DNA from: Mucilaginibacter sp. L196
GTDB lineage: Bacteria; Bacteroidota; Bacteroidia; Sphingobacteriales; Sphingobacteriaceae
DNA length: 64,000 bases
Assembly (NCBI RefSeq): GCF_009765905.1
Contig: NZ_LMUO01000015.1
Span: forward strand, 611,238-675,237
Direction: 5' to 3'
In this document: positions 44,787 through 53,255 of the stretch, in pieces
Position numbering within the stretch: position 1 is the first letter of the stretch
Layout of the letters: each line of letters opens with the position of its first letter
The notes under the pieces: model-generated
What the model was told of the DNA's origin: nothing
Databases searched by the model: none
What the model saw: the letters and a program-made list of their open reading frames with translations, nothing else
Translations under genes and position numbers: made by a program

Positions 44787-46445
44787 TTATATTTCTACCC
44801 AGGGAAGCATGCTGTTATCGAATAATATCTTTTCGAATACTGCTGTGATTTTCCCCTCTATGAAGTAGTGGCAATCGTTTAATAGCCTGCTCGCCTCACG
44901 AATATGTCCAAAGTCAGTACCAGCTAAATAGTAAATGGTTATCGTTGTATTTTTACCGTTTTCGTAAAAATCTTCCCATTCATTGAAGTCGCTTCCTAAA
45001 CGGTATTTAAGATATATTCCAAATGATATGAAATCCACCGCGATCTTCAAACCCTCATAGCGTTTACTATCTCTTAATATTGGTGCGATCCATTCTTTGG
45101 TTTCGACTTTGGCCGCCTGAACATAATTCGTACAAACGATAACGTCGGTATCATCGCAAGGTTTACTATTGATTTCTTCTGTTAAAGCTATAAATTGAGG
45201 TTCTATTTCTATAGGTTTTTCCTTTAAATGGGTGCGGTTTAATTTGTCTTTTAATACCGCCATATCCTTACCAACTGTGATGTCAAGTATCTTCGCATAA
45301 TGCTGGGTCATTCTTATTGTCGTGTGGCCGAGCATTTTGCTTACTGTTTCTATAGGCACACCGTTAGCTAAGGTTACCGTGGTAGCAAAAGTATGCCTCG
45401 CAATATGAAAGGTCAACGTTTTGATTATTCCGCATATATCCGCGATCTCTTTTAAATAGGCATTCATTTTTTGATTTGATAGAACGGGAAGTGCCAAACC
45501 TGTGGAACAGCAGAGCGGATTTTCCTTGTAGCGCTCCAATAACTGAATGGCAAATGGCAGAAGAGGGATACGTGATGGAATCAATGTTTTGGTACGGTGG
45601 GTGAAAATCCATATTTCACCATCAACTCCTTTGATTATCTCACTCGTCTTTAATTTTTTAACATCAGCATAGGCTAAGCCTGTATAACAGCTAAAAAGGA
45701 ATATATCTCGAACATGGTGAAGCCTTTCATTTAGGAAAATTTTTTTGATCAATCGGTCTATTTCCTCTTGAGACAGGTATTCCCGGTCAATTTGCTTGGT
45801 TTTCGCTTTGTAATTTACGAATGGGTTTTTGTCGATCCAGCAGTTTGCAAGGCATATATTGACGATTTTTTTAAAATTCTTTATGTATTTTACCGTAGAA
45901 TTATTGGCGCATTTTCGTTGCGTACGCAAATAGAAATCATAGCTGGTTATAAAATCATGATCGATTTTCCTGATATCGATATCCGTCAAATGATATTTCC
46001 ATAAGATGAAGTTTTGGGTGTGCTTTAATGATGTCGCATACCGGGCGGCTGTTCCGGCTGAAAATTCATTTCCAATTAATTCATTCACCTGTCTATTATG
46101 CTCCCGGAATATTTCAAGAATAAACCTGGATTTTTCTTCTTTACCTAAATAAGTATCTTTCAGGTTTTGCGCCGTTAATCGTTGTTCTTTGTTTGCGATA
46201 ATTTGCTGAGCAGCATATATATTGGTTCTAAGTAAGTCAAGATGAGCGTTCAGGGATTTGACACTTTCCTTAGTGCCTTTCATCCTTCCCGCTGCTGTAT
46301 TCCATTCACAGGGATCGACTTCCCTGTTGGCTGAGAGTTCTGTTCTTTGACCGTTTACAGTAATCCTTATGTAAATGGGCACAGGCCCTGTTTCATATTT
46401 TTTCGGCTTTTTTGGATAAAAAAGTAAACTGAAATTGGACTGCAT
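44787..46445 (-). CDS. Tyrosine recombinase/integrase with C-terminal extension
   Basis: 552 residues. An arm-binding/SAM-like N-terminal part (about 1-210) precedes the catalytic domain: LFSCYTGLAYADVKKL, H347-x-x-R350 (FHIARHTFATTV), LGHTTIRMTQHYAK with nucleophile Y383. The first catalytic Arg is replaced by A258 (GLAYAD), as in IntDOT-type Bacteroides recombinases, where it is Ser. About 150 residues follow Y383, including a domain (EWIAPILRDSKRYEGLKIAV...EWEDFYENG) not usual for the family. The gene lies 247 bp from the ssrA 3' end, pointing away from it, as in islands that use tmRNA as the attachment site. Confidence 0.92.
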   Translation of the reverse strand: MQSNFSLLFYPKKPKKYETGPVPIYIRITVNGQRTELSANREVDPCEWNTAAGRMKGTKESVKSLNAHLDLLRTNIYAAQQIIANKEQRLTAQNLKDTYLGKEEKSRFILEIFREHNRQVNELIGNEFSAGTAARYATSLKHTQNFILWKYHLTDIDIRKIDHDFITSYDFYLRTQRKCANNSTVKYIKNFKKIVNICLANCWIDKNPFVNYKAKTKQIDREYLSQEEIDRLIKKIFLNERLHHVRDIFLFSCYTGLAYADVKKLKTSEIIKGVDGEIWIFTHRTKTLIPSRIPLLPFAIQLLERYKENPLCCSTGLALPVLSNQKMNAYLKEIADICGIIKTLTFHIARHTFATTVTLANGVPIETVSKMLGHTTIRMTQHYAKILDITVGKDMAVLKDKLNRTHLKEKPIEIEPQFIALTEEINSKPCDDTDVIVCTNYVQAAKVETKEWIAPILRDSKRYEGLKIAVDFISFGIYLKYRLGSDFNEWEDFYENGKNTTITIYYLAGTDFGHIREASRLLNDCHYFIEGKITAVFEKILFDNSMLPWVEI

Positions 46446-46490
46446 AATTTTGTGCTAAAAGTGAAACAAAATTAGCTTTGCAGGGCCTGT
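46381..46490. repeat. Inverted repeat spanning the integrase start
   Basis: ACAGGCCCTG (46381-46390, inside the integrase 5' end) and its reverse complement CAGGGCCTGT (46481-46490) form a 10-bp perfect inverted repeat around the integrase start codon. Either an operator pair or part of the integrase binding region. Confidence 0.35.
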
Positions 46491-46524
46491 TTACAAGATG
46501 TTCAATTTTTGAACATCTTGTAAA
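46490..46524. repeat. 15-bp inverted repeat upstream of the integrase
   Basis: TTTACAAGATGTTCA (46490-46504) and TGAACATCTTGTAAA (46510-46524) with a 5-bp spacer, 45 bp upstream of the integrase ATG. Perfect arms of this size next to an integrase suit a recombination core or a strong operator; it could also act as a terminator. Confidence 0.5.
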
Positions 46525-46545
46525 TCAATAAGTTAAATCAAATTA

Positions 46546-46589
46546 GGTGAGTCATGTTTTTACTATACTTACTCACCGAATTACTCACC
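46546..46589. repeat. Repeated TTACTCACC motif near the integrase (possible arm sites)
   Basis: TTACTCACC occurs at 46569-46577 and 46581-46589 in direct orientation, and GGTGAGT at 46546-46552 in the opposite one. Clustered short repeats between an integrase gene and its target are typical arm-type binding sites. This is inference. Confidence 0.4.
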
Positions 46590-46629
46590 AGTTTGCTAGG
46601 AAAAAGTGAATAATTTGGTGCGTTTAAAA

Positions 46630-46668
46630 GCAAAAAAGCCTGCAAATCATATGATTTGCAGGCTTTTA
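46630..46668 (-). terminator. Terminator of ssrA
   Basis: A perfect 34-bp palindrome: arm AAAAGCCTGCAAATCAT at 46634-46650 and its complement at 46651-46667. It lies 25 bp past the tmRNA 3' end and is followed on the minus strand by a T run. Confidence 0.85.
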
Positions 46669-46691
46669 GTGTCATTTGACATTGTAATCAG

Positions 46692-47058
46692 TGGAGCCGG
46701 AGGGATTCGAACCCTCGTCCAAACATGGTATAAGGTAAGCTTTCTACATGCTTATCTGCTGTTTAATTGTAGGGAAGGGGAAGGTCAGCCGATTACCTGT
46801 ACCGTCTTCCTTAGGTGCTTTGTTTCGCCTGCTATGCACACCATTAAGCAGGCTATTTTCGTTTTTCGATGCCCCGGTTGCCGATCCAACAAAACAGAAA
46901 ACCGGCGGGACAAAAGCTAGCTAAATTCTAAATTAAGCAGCTAAGGCGTAAGTATTTTCGCCATTTGTAAGTTTGAGCGTTCTGATTTAAGCGCTAATTC
47001 ACCCAACGCGCTGCATGCTTACTTACTTATCTCCATCCTGTCAATTCCGGTCGACCCC
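46692..47058 (-). ncRNA. ssrA: tmRNA
   Basis: About 367 nt. The 5' end starts GGGGTCGACCGGAATTGACAGG, and the 3' end is a T-arm (GGTTCGAATCCC) running into CGGCTCCA. The 7-bp acceptor GGGGTCG/CGGCTCC pairs fully, with G-T wobbles, and the CCA is not encoded (CTG follows). The resume frame at 46962-46933 is GGC GAA AAT ACT TAC GCC TTA GCT GCT TAA, a tag of GENTYALAA. That is close to Bacteroidota tags such as GETNYALAA and GENNYALAA and has the ALAA degron. The RNA rescues stalled ribosomes with SmpB. A tyrosine integrase gene lies next to its 3' end. Confidence 0.95.
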
Positions 47059-47071
47059 ATTTTTTGTAGAG

Positions 47072-47090
47072 CCACTGTTTTTGGCAGTGG
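47072..47090. other. Short hairpin between aminotransferase and ssrA
   Basis: CCACTG/CAGTGG with a 7-nt loop, upstream of the ssrA 5' end and past the aminotransferase stop. It lacks a clear T run on the minus strand, so its role is uncertain. Confidence 0.3.
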
Positions 47091-47124
47091 TAATTTTGAT
47101 AAGGCATCAAAGATACGAATAAAC

Positions 47125-48333
47125 CTATAAGGTTACCACAGTTCTTCCCGGATATTCTTCCAGTGCCTTTTCTAAACAGATCATCGCGTTCTGTATATCA
47201 TCTATATTCAAAACGTATGCCATTCTTACTTCGTTTAAGCCTGCGCCTTCGGTACTGTAAAATCCGGTAGCCGGCGCCATCATAACTGTCTGATTATTAT
47301 AGCTAAATTTCTCCAGCATCCATTGGCAAAACTTGTCGGCGTTATCAATAGGCAATTGTGCCACCACATAAAAAGCGCCACCCGGGTTAGGGCAGTAAAC
47401 GCCGTTCATTTTATTTAGGGCGCTTACAATAGTATTACGGCGCGCGGTATATTCCTTATTTACCGCTTCAAAATATTCATCTGGGGTATCAACGGCGGCA
47501 GCGCCTGCAATTTGCTCCACCATACCCGGACTTAAACGAGCCTGGGCAAATTTTAATCCCGCTGTCCAAACCGCTTTATTTTTGGTGATAAGGCAGCCTA
47601 AACGTGCACCACATGCGCTGTAACGCTTGCTCACGGTGTCTAAAACAATAACGTTTTCCTCTAATCCTTCCAAAAACATGGGCGAGGTAAATTCACTTCC
47701 GTCATAGCAAAACTCACGGTATGCTTCGTCCGAAAATAAATACAGATCATATTTTAAAACCAGTTTTTTCAACTCTTCCAGTTCAGCTTTTGAGTATAAA
47801 TAACCTGTTGGATTATTCGGGCTGCAAATGAATATAGCTTTGGTTTTTGGGGTGATGAGCTTCTCAAATTCGCTTATCGGCGGTAACGCGAAACCATTAT
47901 CAATATACGATAGTATTGGTTTAACTACAATATCACTCTGGCTGGCGAAGCCGTTGTAATTGGCATAGAATGGTTCCGGGATGATGATCTCGTCACCGGC
48001 ATCCAGGCAACTCATCATGGCAATGGTTATCGCTTCTGATCCACCTGTAGTTACCAGGATATTATCAGGTGTTATATTATAGCCCAGCTTATTATAGTAT
48101 TCAGTAAGCTTAGTGCGATAAGATAATGTGCCTTCGGATGGGGTGTAGGCCCAAACTTTAAAATCGATATTTTTTATTGCATCAAGCATGCCTGCCGGGG
48201 TTTCAATATCGGGCTGGCCAATGTTTAAGTGATAAACTTTTTTGCCATCAAGCTTAGCTTTATCAGCAAATGGGGTAAGTTTACGAATAGGGGATGCGGG
48301 CATACGCTGCCCTTTGTCAGAAATTTTTGGCAT
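47125..48333 (-). CDS. PLP-dependent aminotransferase (aspartate aminotransferase family)
   Basis: 402 residues, fold type I. Motifs are YHLNIGQPDIETPAGM, VTTGGSEAITIAMMSCLDAGD, FICSPNNPTGYLYSK (substrate and cofactor Asn), LFSDEAYREFCYDG (PLP Asp/Tyr) and LDTVSKRYSACGARLGCLI, where the Lys of VSKRYS binds PLP. It transfers amino groups between aspartate-type or aromatic amino acids and 2-oxoacids; specificity cannot be fixed. It could supply the last step for Phe/Tyr, but is not in that cluster. Its stop faces ssrA. Confidence 0.92.
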   Translation of the reverse strand: MPKISDKGQRMPASPIRKLTPFADKAKLDGKKVYHLNIGQPDIETPAGMLDAIKNIDFKVWAYTPSEGTLSYRTKLTEYYNKLGYNITPDNILVTTGGSEAITIAMMSCLDAGDEIIIPEPFYANYNGFASQSDIVVKPILSYIDNGFALPPISEFEKLITPKTKAIFICSPNNPTGYLYSKAELEELKKLVLKYDLYLFSDEAYREFCYDGSEFTSPMFLEGLEENVIVLDTVSKRYSACGARLGCLITKNKAVWTAGLKFAQARLSPGMVEQIAGAAAVDTPDEYFEAVNKEYTARRNTIVSALNKMNGVYCPNPGGAFYVVAQLPIDNADKFCQWMLEKFSYNNQTVMMAPATGFYSTEGAGLNEVRMAYVLNIDDIQNAMICLEKALEEYPGRTVVTL

Positions 48334-48390
48334 TGTGCAAAATCAAAATAATAAATACAGTCAGTTAAAACATTTGCCTGTATAAACGGC

Positions 48391-48416
48391 AAAAGCCCCG
48401 TTTTATCGGGGCTTTG
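48391..48416 (-). terminator. Terminator after DUF1573 gene
   Basis: AAAGCCCCG (48392-48400) pairs with CGGGGCTTT (48407-48415), with a 6-nt loop and a T run on the minus strand. It lies 25 bp past the DUF1573 stop, separating it from the aminotransferase gene. Confidence 0.85.
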
Positions 48417-48438
48417 CAAATATATTTAATAAATTCTA

Positions 48439-48867
48439 TTAATTGCTGGTCCCAGTGGTGGCTCCTGTCGCGGGTGCGGGCGCAGTTTTTGCAATTACCT
48501 CACCTACAATTACTAAAAATTTCTGTGGCGTTTTAGCATTTGAGGTAACTACTATAGTTTTATTGAACGGATAAGCTGCTGCAGCGTTATAAGTGATCTT
48601 AATTAAACCTTTATCGCCCGGTTTAACAGGAGTTTTGGTGTAATCAGCAATTGTGCAACCACAAGTTGGCCTTACGTCGGCTAAAATAAGCGGAGACTGG
48701 CCAATATTTGTAAATTCAAAAACAGTAGTTACAGGTGTGCCTTGTGGTATTTTACCAAAATCATGCTTTTCTTCATTGAATTTAAACTCAGGTTTTTGGT
48801 CATCCTGTGCTTTTGCAATAGAGGCAAAACCTATAATTACCGCGCATATTAATAATATCTTTTTCAT
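48439..48867 (-). CDS. Secreted DUF1573 protein
   Basis: 142 residues with a signal peptide (KKILLICAVIIGFASIAKA). The DUF1573 core (FNEEKHDFGKIPQGTPVTTVF, FTNIGQSPLILADVRPTCGC) is an Ig-like beta-sandwich close to the ASPM-SPD-2-Hydin type, with the usual Cys-Gly-Cys. Its C-terminal tail is Ala/Pro/Thr-rich. It is a common Bacteroidota envelope protein of unknown role. CAAATATA at 48890-48897 (TATATTTG on the minus strand) is a good -7 promoter match. Confidence 0.9.
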   Translation of the reverse strand: MKKILLICAVIIGFASIAKAQDDQKPEFKFNEEKHDFGKIPQGTPVTTVFEFTNIGQSPLILADVRPTCGCTIADYTKTPVKPGDKGLIKITYNAAAAYPFNKTIVVTSNAKTPQKFLVIVGEVIAKTAPAPATGATTGTSN

Positions 48868-48889
48868 ACTCCGTGTTTGATTGTAACAA

Positions 48890-48897
48890 ATATAAAA
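48890..48897 (-). promoter_or_regulatory. Bacteroidota -7 box of the DUF1573 gene
   Basis: TATATTTG on the minus strand fits TAnnTTTG, 23 bp before the ATG. No clear -33 box at the usual distance. Confidence 0.45.
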
Positions 48898-49003
48898 GGT
48901 TTAGTCCAATAAAAAAACTATTATAAAAACTGAACGTTTTGAATGCAGAGTATACCAATTACAAAATAGAATTTCATAATTTTACCGCTTAAACAAATAA
49001 GAT

Positions 49004-51436
49004 ATGCCCGAAACTGCAATTCAAGTTGCCGGTACCTTTAATGTTGCTGATCTGAGTTTTGATGATTTTAAGAAGATCGTCATCAATGATTATCGCATTG
49101 GGTATGAGAGTCGCCAGGCCAGTATATTGGGCCGTCGCGAGGTACTTACCGGTAAGGCCAAGTTTGGAATTTTTGGTGATGGAAAGGAAGTTGCACAACT
49201 GGCTATGGCCAAAGCTTTCCGTAATGGGGACTGGCGCTCGGGCTATTACCGTGACCAAACCTTTATGTTTGCTACAGGAATGAGCAACCTGCGAGAGTTT
49301 TTTGCCCAGCTTTATGCAAATCCGGATATTGAAAAGGAACCTGCATCAGGCGGCAGGCAAATGAACTGTCACTACGCTACACGCTTTTTAGATACTGATG
49401 GCAATTGGATAAACCAGGTAGAAACCAAGAATTGTGCCTCCGATATTTCAACCACTGCTGGTGCTATACCACGTTTGTTGGGTTTAGCCTATGCATCAAA
49501 ACTATATCGCCAAAATAAAGAACTATCGTACCTGGATAACTTTTCGGTTAATGGTAACGAGGTTGCTTTTGGTACTATAGGTAATGGCTCAACATCCGAA
49601 GGCGCTTTTTTTGAGACCTTTAATGCTGCCGGAGTATTACAGGTGCCCATGGCTATTTCTATTTGGGATGATGCTTACGCTATATCTGTACCTGCCTGCC
49701 TGCAAACTACTAAAGAAGATATTTCTGAAATATTAAAAGGTTTTCAGCGTGAGGAGGGTACTAACGGCTTTGAGATATTTAAGGTACGCGGATGGGATTA
49801 TGTAGCCCTTTGCGAAACCTATGAACGTGCCATATCGCTTTGCCGTGAAGAGCATGTGCCGGTATTGATACACGTTACTGAAATGACCCAGCCACAGGGA
49901 CATTCCACATCAGGATCGCATGAGCGTTATAAATCTAAAGATCGCCTGGCCTGGGAAAATGACCATGACTGTTTGGTAAAGATGCGCGAGTGGATGATAG
50001 CCACCGCTATTGCTACTCCTGAAGATCTCGGTCAAATGGAGGCTGAAGCCAAAAAATATGTACGTGAGTGCCAGCGTGAAGCCTGGAACGAGCTTGCTGA
50101 TATTATTACCGTTGAATTGAATGAGACGGCTAAAGACCTTGAAGCCCTGGCGGATATATCGGCTTACAGGGACGACTTGATGGAGATTGTTTCTGAATTG
50201 CGCAGCAGTGTTGATCCGGGAAGAAAAGATATAGTATCGGCTACACGTAAAGCATTGCGTTTAACCGTAAATGAGGATAGTACCGAACGCAGGGCACTGC
50301 AGGTATGGCTTAAGGATGAGATAGGCAAAAACGATGTACGTTATAATACCAAGCTTTTCTCCAATACTATAGAGTCGCCGCTAAAAGTGCCGGTTATTAA
50401 TGCGCAATATGAAGATGATGCCAGGTTAGTTGATGGCCGTGAGGTGTTAAATGCCTGCTTTGACGCGAATTTTGATCGGGATAAAAGAATTGTAGCCTTC
50501 GGCGAGGATTTGGGCGCCATTGGTGATGTTAACCAGGGCTTTGCCGGTTTGCAAAATAAATACGGCGATATACGGATCACTGATACCGGTATCCGCGAAA
50601 CCTCCATCATAGGGCAGGGGATGGGTATAGCCATGCGCGGCTTAAGGCCGATAGCAGAGATCCAATACCTGGATTACCTGATCTATGCCATGACTATTAT
50701 TTGCGATGACTTAACCAGCTTAAGTTATCGTACTATGGGTGGCCAAAAAGCACCGGTTATTATCCGCACACGTGGCCATAGGCTTGAAGGTGTTTGGCAT
50801 TCAGGATCACCTATGGGTATGATATTGAGCGCCATGCGCGGTTTGCATATTTGTGTTCCACGCGATATGACGCAGGCTGCGGGTATGTACAATACTTTGT
50901 TGCGGGGTGATGAGCCCGCATTGGTTATTGAGTGCCTGAATGGCTATCGCCTAAAAGAAAAATTACCAACCAACGTTGGCGAATTTACCGTACCACTAGG
51001 TAAGGCCGAAATATTAAGCGAAGGCAATGATATTACCGTTGTTTCCTACGGATCAACATTGCGCATTGTAATGGAAGCTGTGCCGGAATTAGCTAAATTA
51101 GGCATCAACGTTGAGGTGATTGACCCGCAGACACTTTATCCTTTTGATACTGATAATTTATGCGGAGCATCATTAAAGAAAACCAGCAAGCTGTTGGTTG
51201 TTGACGAGGATGTGCCCGGCGCAGGTTCAGCTTATATTATGCAACGGATATTGGAAGCACAGGGTGGTTATTATGCGCTTGATGCACAGCCACGGTCGCT
51301 AACGGCTAAAGAACACCGCCCGCCTTACGGTTCGGATGGTGATTACTTTACAAAGCCATCGCTTGATGATGTGATTGATACTGTTTACAGCATGATGAGC
51401 GAGGTTAATCCGGCTAAATTTCCGGCGATATATTAA
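49004..51436 (+). CDS. 2-oxoacid dehydrogenase E1, fused alpha and beta subunits
   Basis: 810 residues. The N-terminal half is the thiamine-diphosphate alpha subunit (GIFGDGKEVAQLAMAKAF, then GNGSTSEGAFFETFNAAGVL for cofactor and Mg binding, and GHSTSGSHERYKS with the phosphorylation-loop-type region). The C-terminal half is the beta subunit (IVAFGEDLGAIGDVNQGFAG, SIIGQGMGIAMRGLRPIAEI, YGSTLRIVMEAVPEL, DEDVPGAGSAYIMQ). The alpha/beta fusion is the usual Bacteroidota form and not an error. It oxidatively decarboxylates branched-chain 2-oxoacids or pyruvate with an E2/E3 complex encoded elsewhere. Branched-chain E1 is the likelier role. Confidence 0.93.
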   Translation: MPETAIQVAGTFNVADLSFDDFKKIVINDYRIGYESRQASILGRREVLTGKAKFGIFGDGKEVAQLAMAKAFRNGDWRSGYYRDQTFMFATGMSNLREFFAQLYANPDIEKEPASGGRQMNCHYATRFLDTDGNWINQVETKNCASDISTTAGAIPRLLGLAYASKLYRQNKELSYLDNFSVNGNEVAFGTIGNGSTSEGAFFETFNAAGVLQVPMAISIWDDAYAISVPACLQTTKEDISEILKGFQREEGTNGFEIFKVRGWDYVALCETYERAISLCREEHVPVLIHVTEMTQPQGHSTSGSHERYKSKDRLAWENDHDCLVKMREWMIATAIATPEDLGQMEAEAKKYVRECQREAWNELADIITVELNETAKDLEALADISAYRDDLMEIVSELRSSVDPGRKDIVSATRKALRLTVNEDSTERRALQVWLKDEIGKNDVRYNTKLFSNTIESPLKVPVINAQYEDDARLVDGREVLNACFDANFDRDKRIVAFGEDLGAIGDVNQGFAGLQNKYGDIRITDTGIRETSIIGQGMGIAMRGLRPIAEIQYLDYLIYAMTIICDDLTSLSYRTMGGQKAPVIIRTRGHRLEGVWHSGSPMGMILSAMRGLHICVPRDMTQAAGMYNTLLRGDEPALVIECLNGYRLKEKLPTNVGEFTVPLGKAEILSEGNDITVVSYGSTLRIVMEAVPELAKLGINVEVIDPQTLYPFDTDNLCGASLKKTSKLLVVDEDVPGAGSAYIMQRILEAQGGYYALDAQPRSLTAKEHRPPYGSDGDYFTKPSLDDVIDTVYSMMSEVNPAKFPAIY

Positions 51437-51456
51437 TTAATGGTTATCAAACCCTT

Positions 51457-51542
51457 TGTCATTCTGAGCGGAGTGAAGAATCTATCGACAGGCATTTGCG
51501 CCATATGTAACGGATAGATTCTTCGCTCCGCTCAGAATGACA
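51457..51542. repeat. REP-like palindrome, GTCATTCTGAGCGGAG family
   Basis: Arms of 30 bp (51457-51486 and 51513-51542) that match with one mismatch around a 26-bp loop. The arm begins TGTCATTCTGAGCGGAGTGA. A T run follows (51545-51551), so it can also end the E1 transcript. This family is dispersed between genes in many Bacteroidota genomes. Confidence 0.85.
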
Positions 51543-51558
51543 ATTTTTTTATTTTGAA

Positions 51559-52140
51559 ATGGATACTACAGATTTCACCTCCCTAACTAATATCATACAA
51601 AACCGCCGTACCATCAAACCTTTTATGATGAACGGCCATAAAATACCTAACGGGCATATCGCTTCGATACTGGAGCTGGCGGATTGGGCACCAACACATG
51701 GTTATACTGAGCCGTGGCGTTTTGTGGTGTATGAAAACCCATCCGAGTTTTGTTTGGCACATGCCAATTTGTACAAAGAAAATACACCTGCTGATGAATT
51801 TAACGAAGGTGTTTTTACTAATTTGAGTCAGCAGGGCGATAAGGCATCTCATGTAATTATCGCTATAATGAAACGTGGTAAATTGCCAAAGATTCCCGCT
51901 TTTGAAGAGTTGGCCGCTTCGGCTTGTGCTATTCAAAACCTTTTATTGGGTGCGACCGCGTTAAATATGGCCTCTTACTGGGGTACTGGTGGTATGGCAT
52001 TAAAGCAACCTATGAAAGATTTTTTGCTGTTAGGCGAAGAAGACAGCGTAATGGGTATTTTATATTTAGGCTACGCCGACCAACATCCCGGAGGTAAAAG
52101 AACTATCCCGCTGGAAGAAAAGATTAGCTGGGTTAAGTAA
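51559..52140 (+). CDS. Nitroreductase-family flavoprotein
   Basis: 193 residues of the FMN-dependent nitroreductase fold: NIIQNRRTIKPFMMNG (FMN phosphate Arg pair), ELADWAPTHGYTEPWRFVVY, SACAIQNLLLGATALNMASYWGTGG and MGILYLGYADQHPGGKR. Such enzymes reduce nitro groups or quinones with NAD(P)H. It stands alone on its strand between a REP-like palindrome and an intergenic promoter region. Confidence 0.92.
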   Translation: MDTTDFTSLTNIIQNRRTIKPFMMNGHKIPNGHIASILELADWAPTHGYTEPWRFVVYENPSEFCLAHANLYKENTPADEFNEGVFTNLSQQGDKASHVIIAIMKRGKLPKIPAFEELAASACAIQNLLLGATALNMASYWGTGGMALKQPMKDFLLLGEEDSVMGILYLGYADQHPGGKRTIPLEEKISWVK

Positions 52141-52232
52141 CTAAGTAACAATTCGTAGTTTTATCTCGTAGAAGTATAAATAATATTAATCATAGCATTA
52201 ATTTATTAACAAATATGAAATTGATGTGATGC

Positions 52233-52259
52233 TTTGTAAAAATATTTTTTTTACATTTG
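52233..52259 (+). promoter_or_regulatory. Candidate promoter of the L,D-transpeptidase-like gene
   Basis: TTTG (52233-52236) and TACATTTG (52252-52259) match the Bacteroidota -33/-7 boxes. The spacing is 15 bp, a little short. About 80 bp upstream of the ATG. Confidence 0.5.
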
Positions 52260-52339
52260 TATCATCACGACAATTATAAACGTTCTATCAGCCTATCCCC
52301 GTTTAATTTTAACAGATTGATTAATATCTAATTAGATTT

Positions 52340-53128
52340 ATGAGGAAACATTTTTGGTGGATAACCTGCGTAACATTACTACTTTCAATTACTATTATTA
52401 GTTGGAAACCAATAAACGCAAGCAAAACGACTGCTACAGCTCATGCACCAGCATCGGCTAAAGAACTTTTTGAACAATATGTTGACGAAGTTTACCAGGC
52501 AGCAAATTTACAAGCAACAGGTTTAGATGAGGTGGTTTTCAGAAAAGCGGTAACAGGCTTTATGAATTTGAAATCAACTCAAAAAATATCTCCTTTCAGC
52601 AGTGTTTTAACTGTGGTTGATTTTAATAAACCAAGCCGCGACAAACGCATGTGGATAATTGACCTGGTTGAAAAACACCTGTTAATTAATACCTGGGTAG
52701 CACACGGACAAGGCAGTGGCGATGATGTTGCCAACAGCTTTTCAAATACAGACGAATCGCATCAAAGCAGTTTGGGTTTTTACCTGGCTGATGATATTTA
52801 TTTAGGTAAACACGGCCGATCATTACATTTAGATGGTTTAGATGCCGGTTTTAATGATGCTGCCCGCGCCCGCGAAATTGTGGTACATGCTGCTCCTTAT
52901 GTAGGTCAGAGTACTATCAATCAGCTAGGTCGTTTAGGGCGTAGCTGGGGATGCCCCGCGGTATCGCCGGAGGTATCAAACGAGGTGATTGACGACATAA
53001 AAGGTAAAACTGTTTTCTTTATCAATGGTAACGACAGCAACTACAACTCTAAATATTTAAACGAAGACCTTTCAGCAGACTACGTTTTCCCAACTGAAAA
53101 TGGAGGGAGTAAAATAGCTAAATTATAG
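52340..53128 (+). CDS. Murein L,D-transpeptidase catalytic domain protein
   Basis: 262 residues with an N-terminal signal/anchor (HFWWITCVTLLLSITIISWK). The core holds RMWIIDLVEKHLLINTWVAHG, SLGFYLADDIYLGKHGRSLHLDG, AREIVVHAAPYVG and RSWGCPAVSPEVSNEVID. The Cys of SWGCPA is the catalytic nucleophile position of this YkuD-related family. It likely acts on peptidoglycan cross-links in the periplasm. A second L,D-transpeptidase gene lies convergent to it across a terminator. Confidence 0.88.
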   Translation: MRKHFWWITCVTLLLSITIISWKPINASKTTATAHAPASAKELFEQYVDEVYQAANLQATGLDEVVFRKAVTGFMNLKSTQKISPFSSVLTVVDFNKPSRDKRMWIIDLVEKHLLINTWVAHGQGSGDDVANSFSNTDESHQSSLGFYLADDIYLGKHGRSLHLDGLDAGFNDAARAREIVVHAAPYVGQSTINQLGRLGRSWGCPAVSPEVSNEVIDDIKGKTVFFINGNDSNYNSKYLNEDLSADYVFPTENGGSKIAKL

Positions 53129-53135
53129 TTATTAG

Positions 53136-53250
53136 TATCAAGTAGTTAGTATCAAGTATCAAGATTCTTTAAACAAAAATGCCGGGTTTTGCCCGGCATT
53201 TTTGTTGTACGTTTTTTGTCTAGCTACTTGATACTATGTACTAGCTACTT
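53136..53250. repeat. Palindromic repeat around a bidirectional terminator
   Basis: The terminator AAAAATGCCGGG/CCCGGCATTTTT (53175-53203) is flanked by AGTATCAAGTAG-type repeats: on the left three direct copies of AGTATCAAG (53136-53163), on the right their reverse complement (CTACTTGATACT, about 53222-53233). It serves both convergent L,D-transpeptidase-type genes. Confidence 0.8.
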
Positions 53251-53255
53251 AAAGA

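Noticed and set aside
46606..46920. A 104-codon ORF on the plus strand
   Set aside because: It runs antisense through the tmRNA gene and its terminator, and the protein has no domain-like character.
49004..51436. E1 alpha/beta fusion as a frameshift or assembly artefact
   Set aside because: Fused E1 is the normal form in many Bacteroidota and the frame is continuous.
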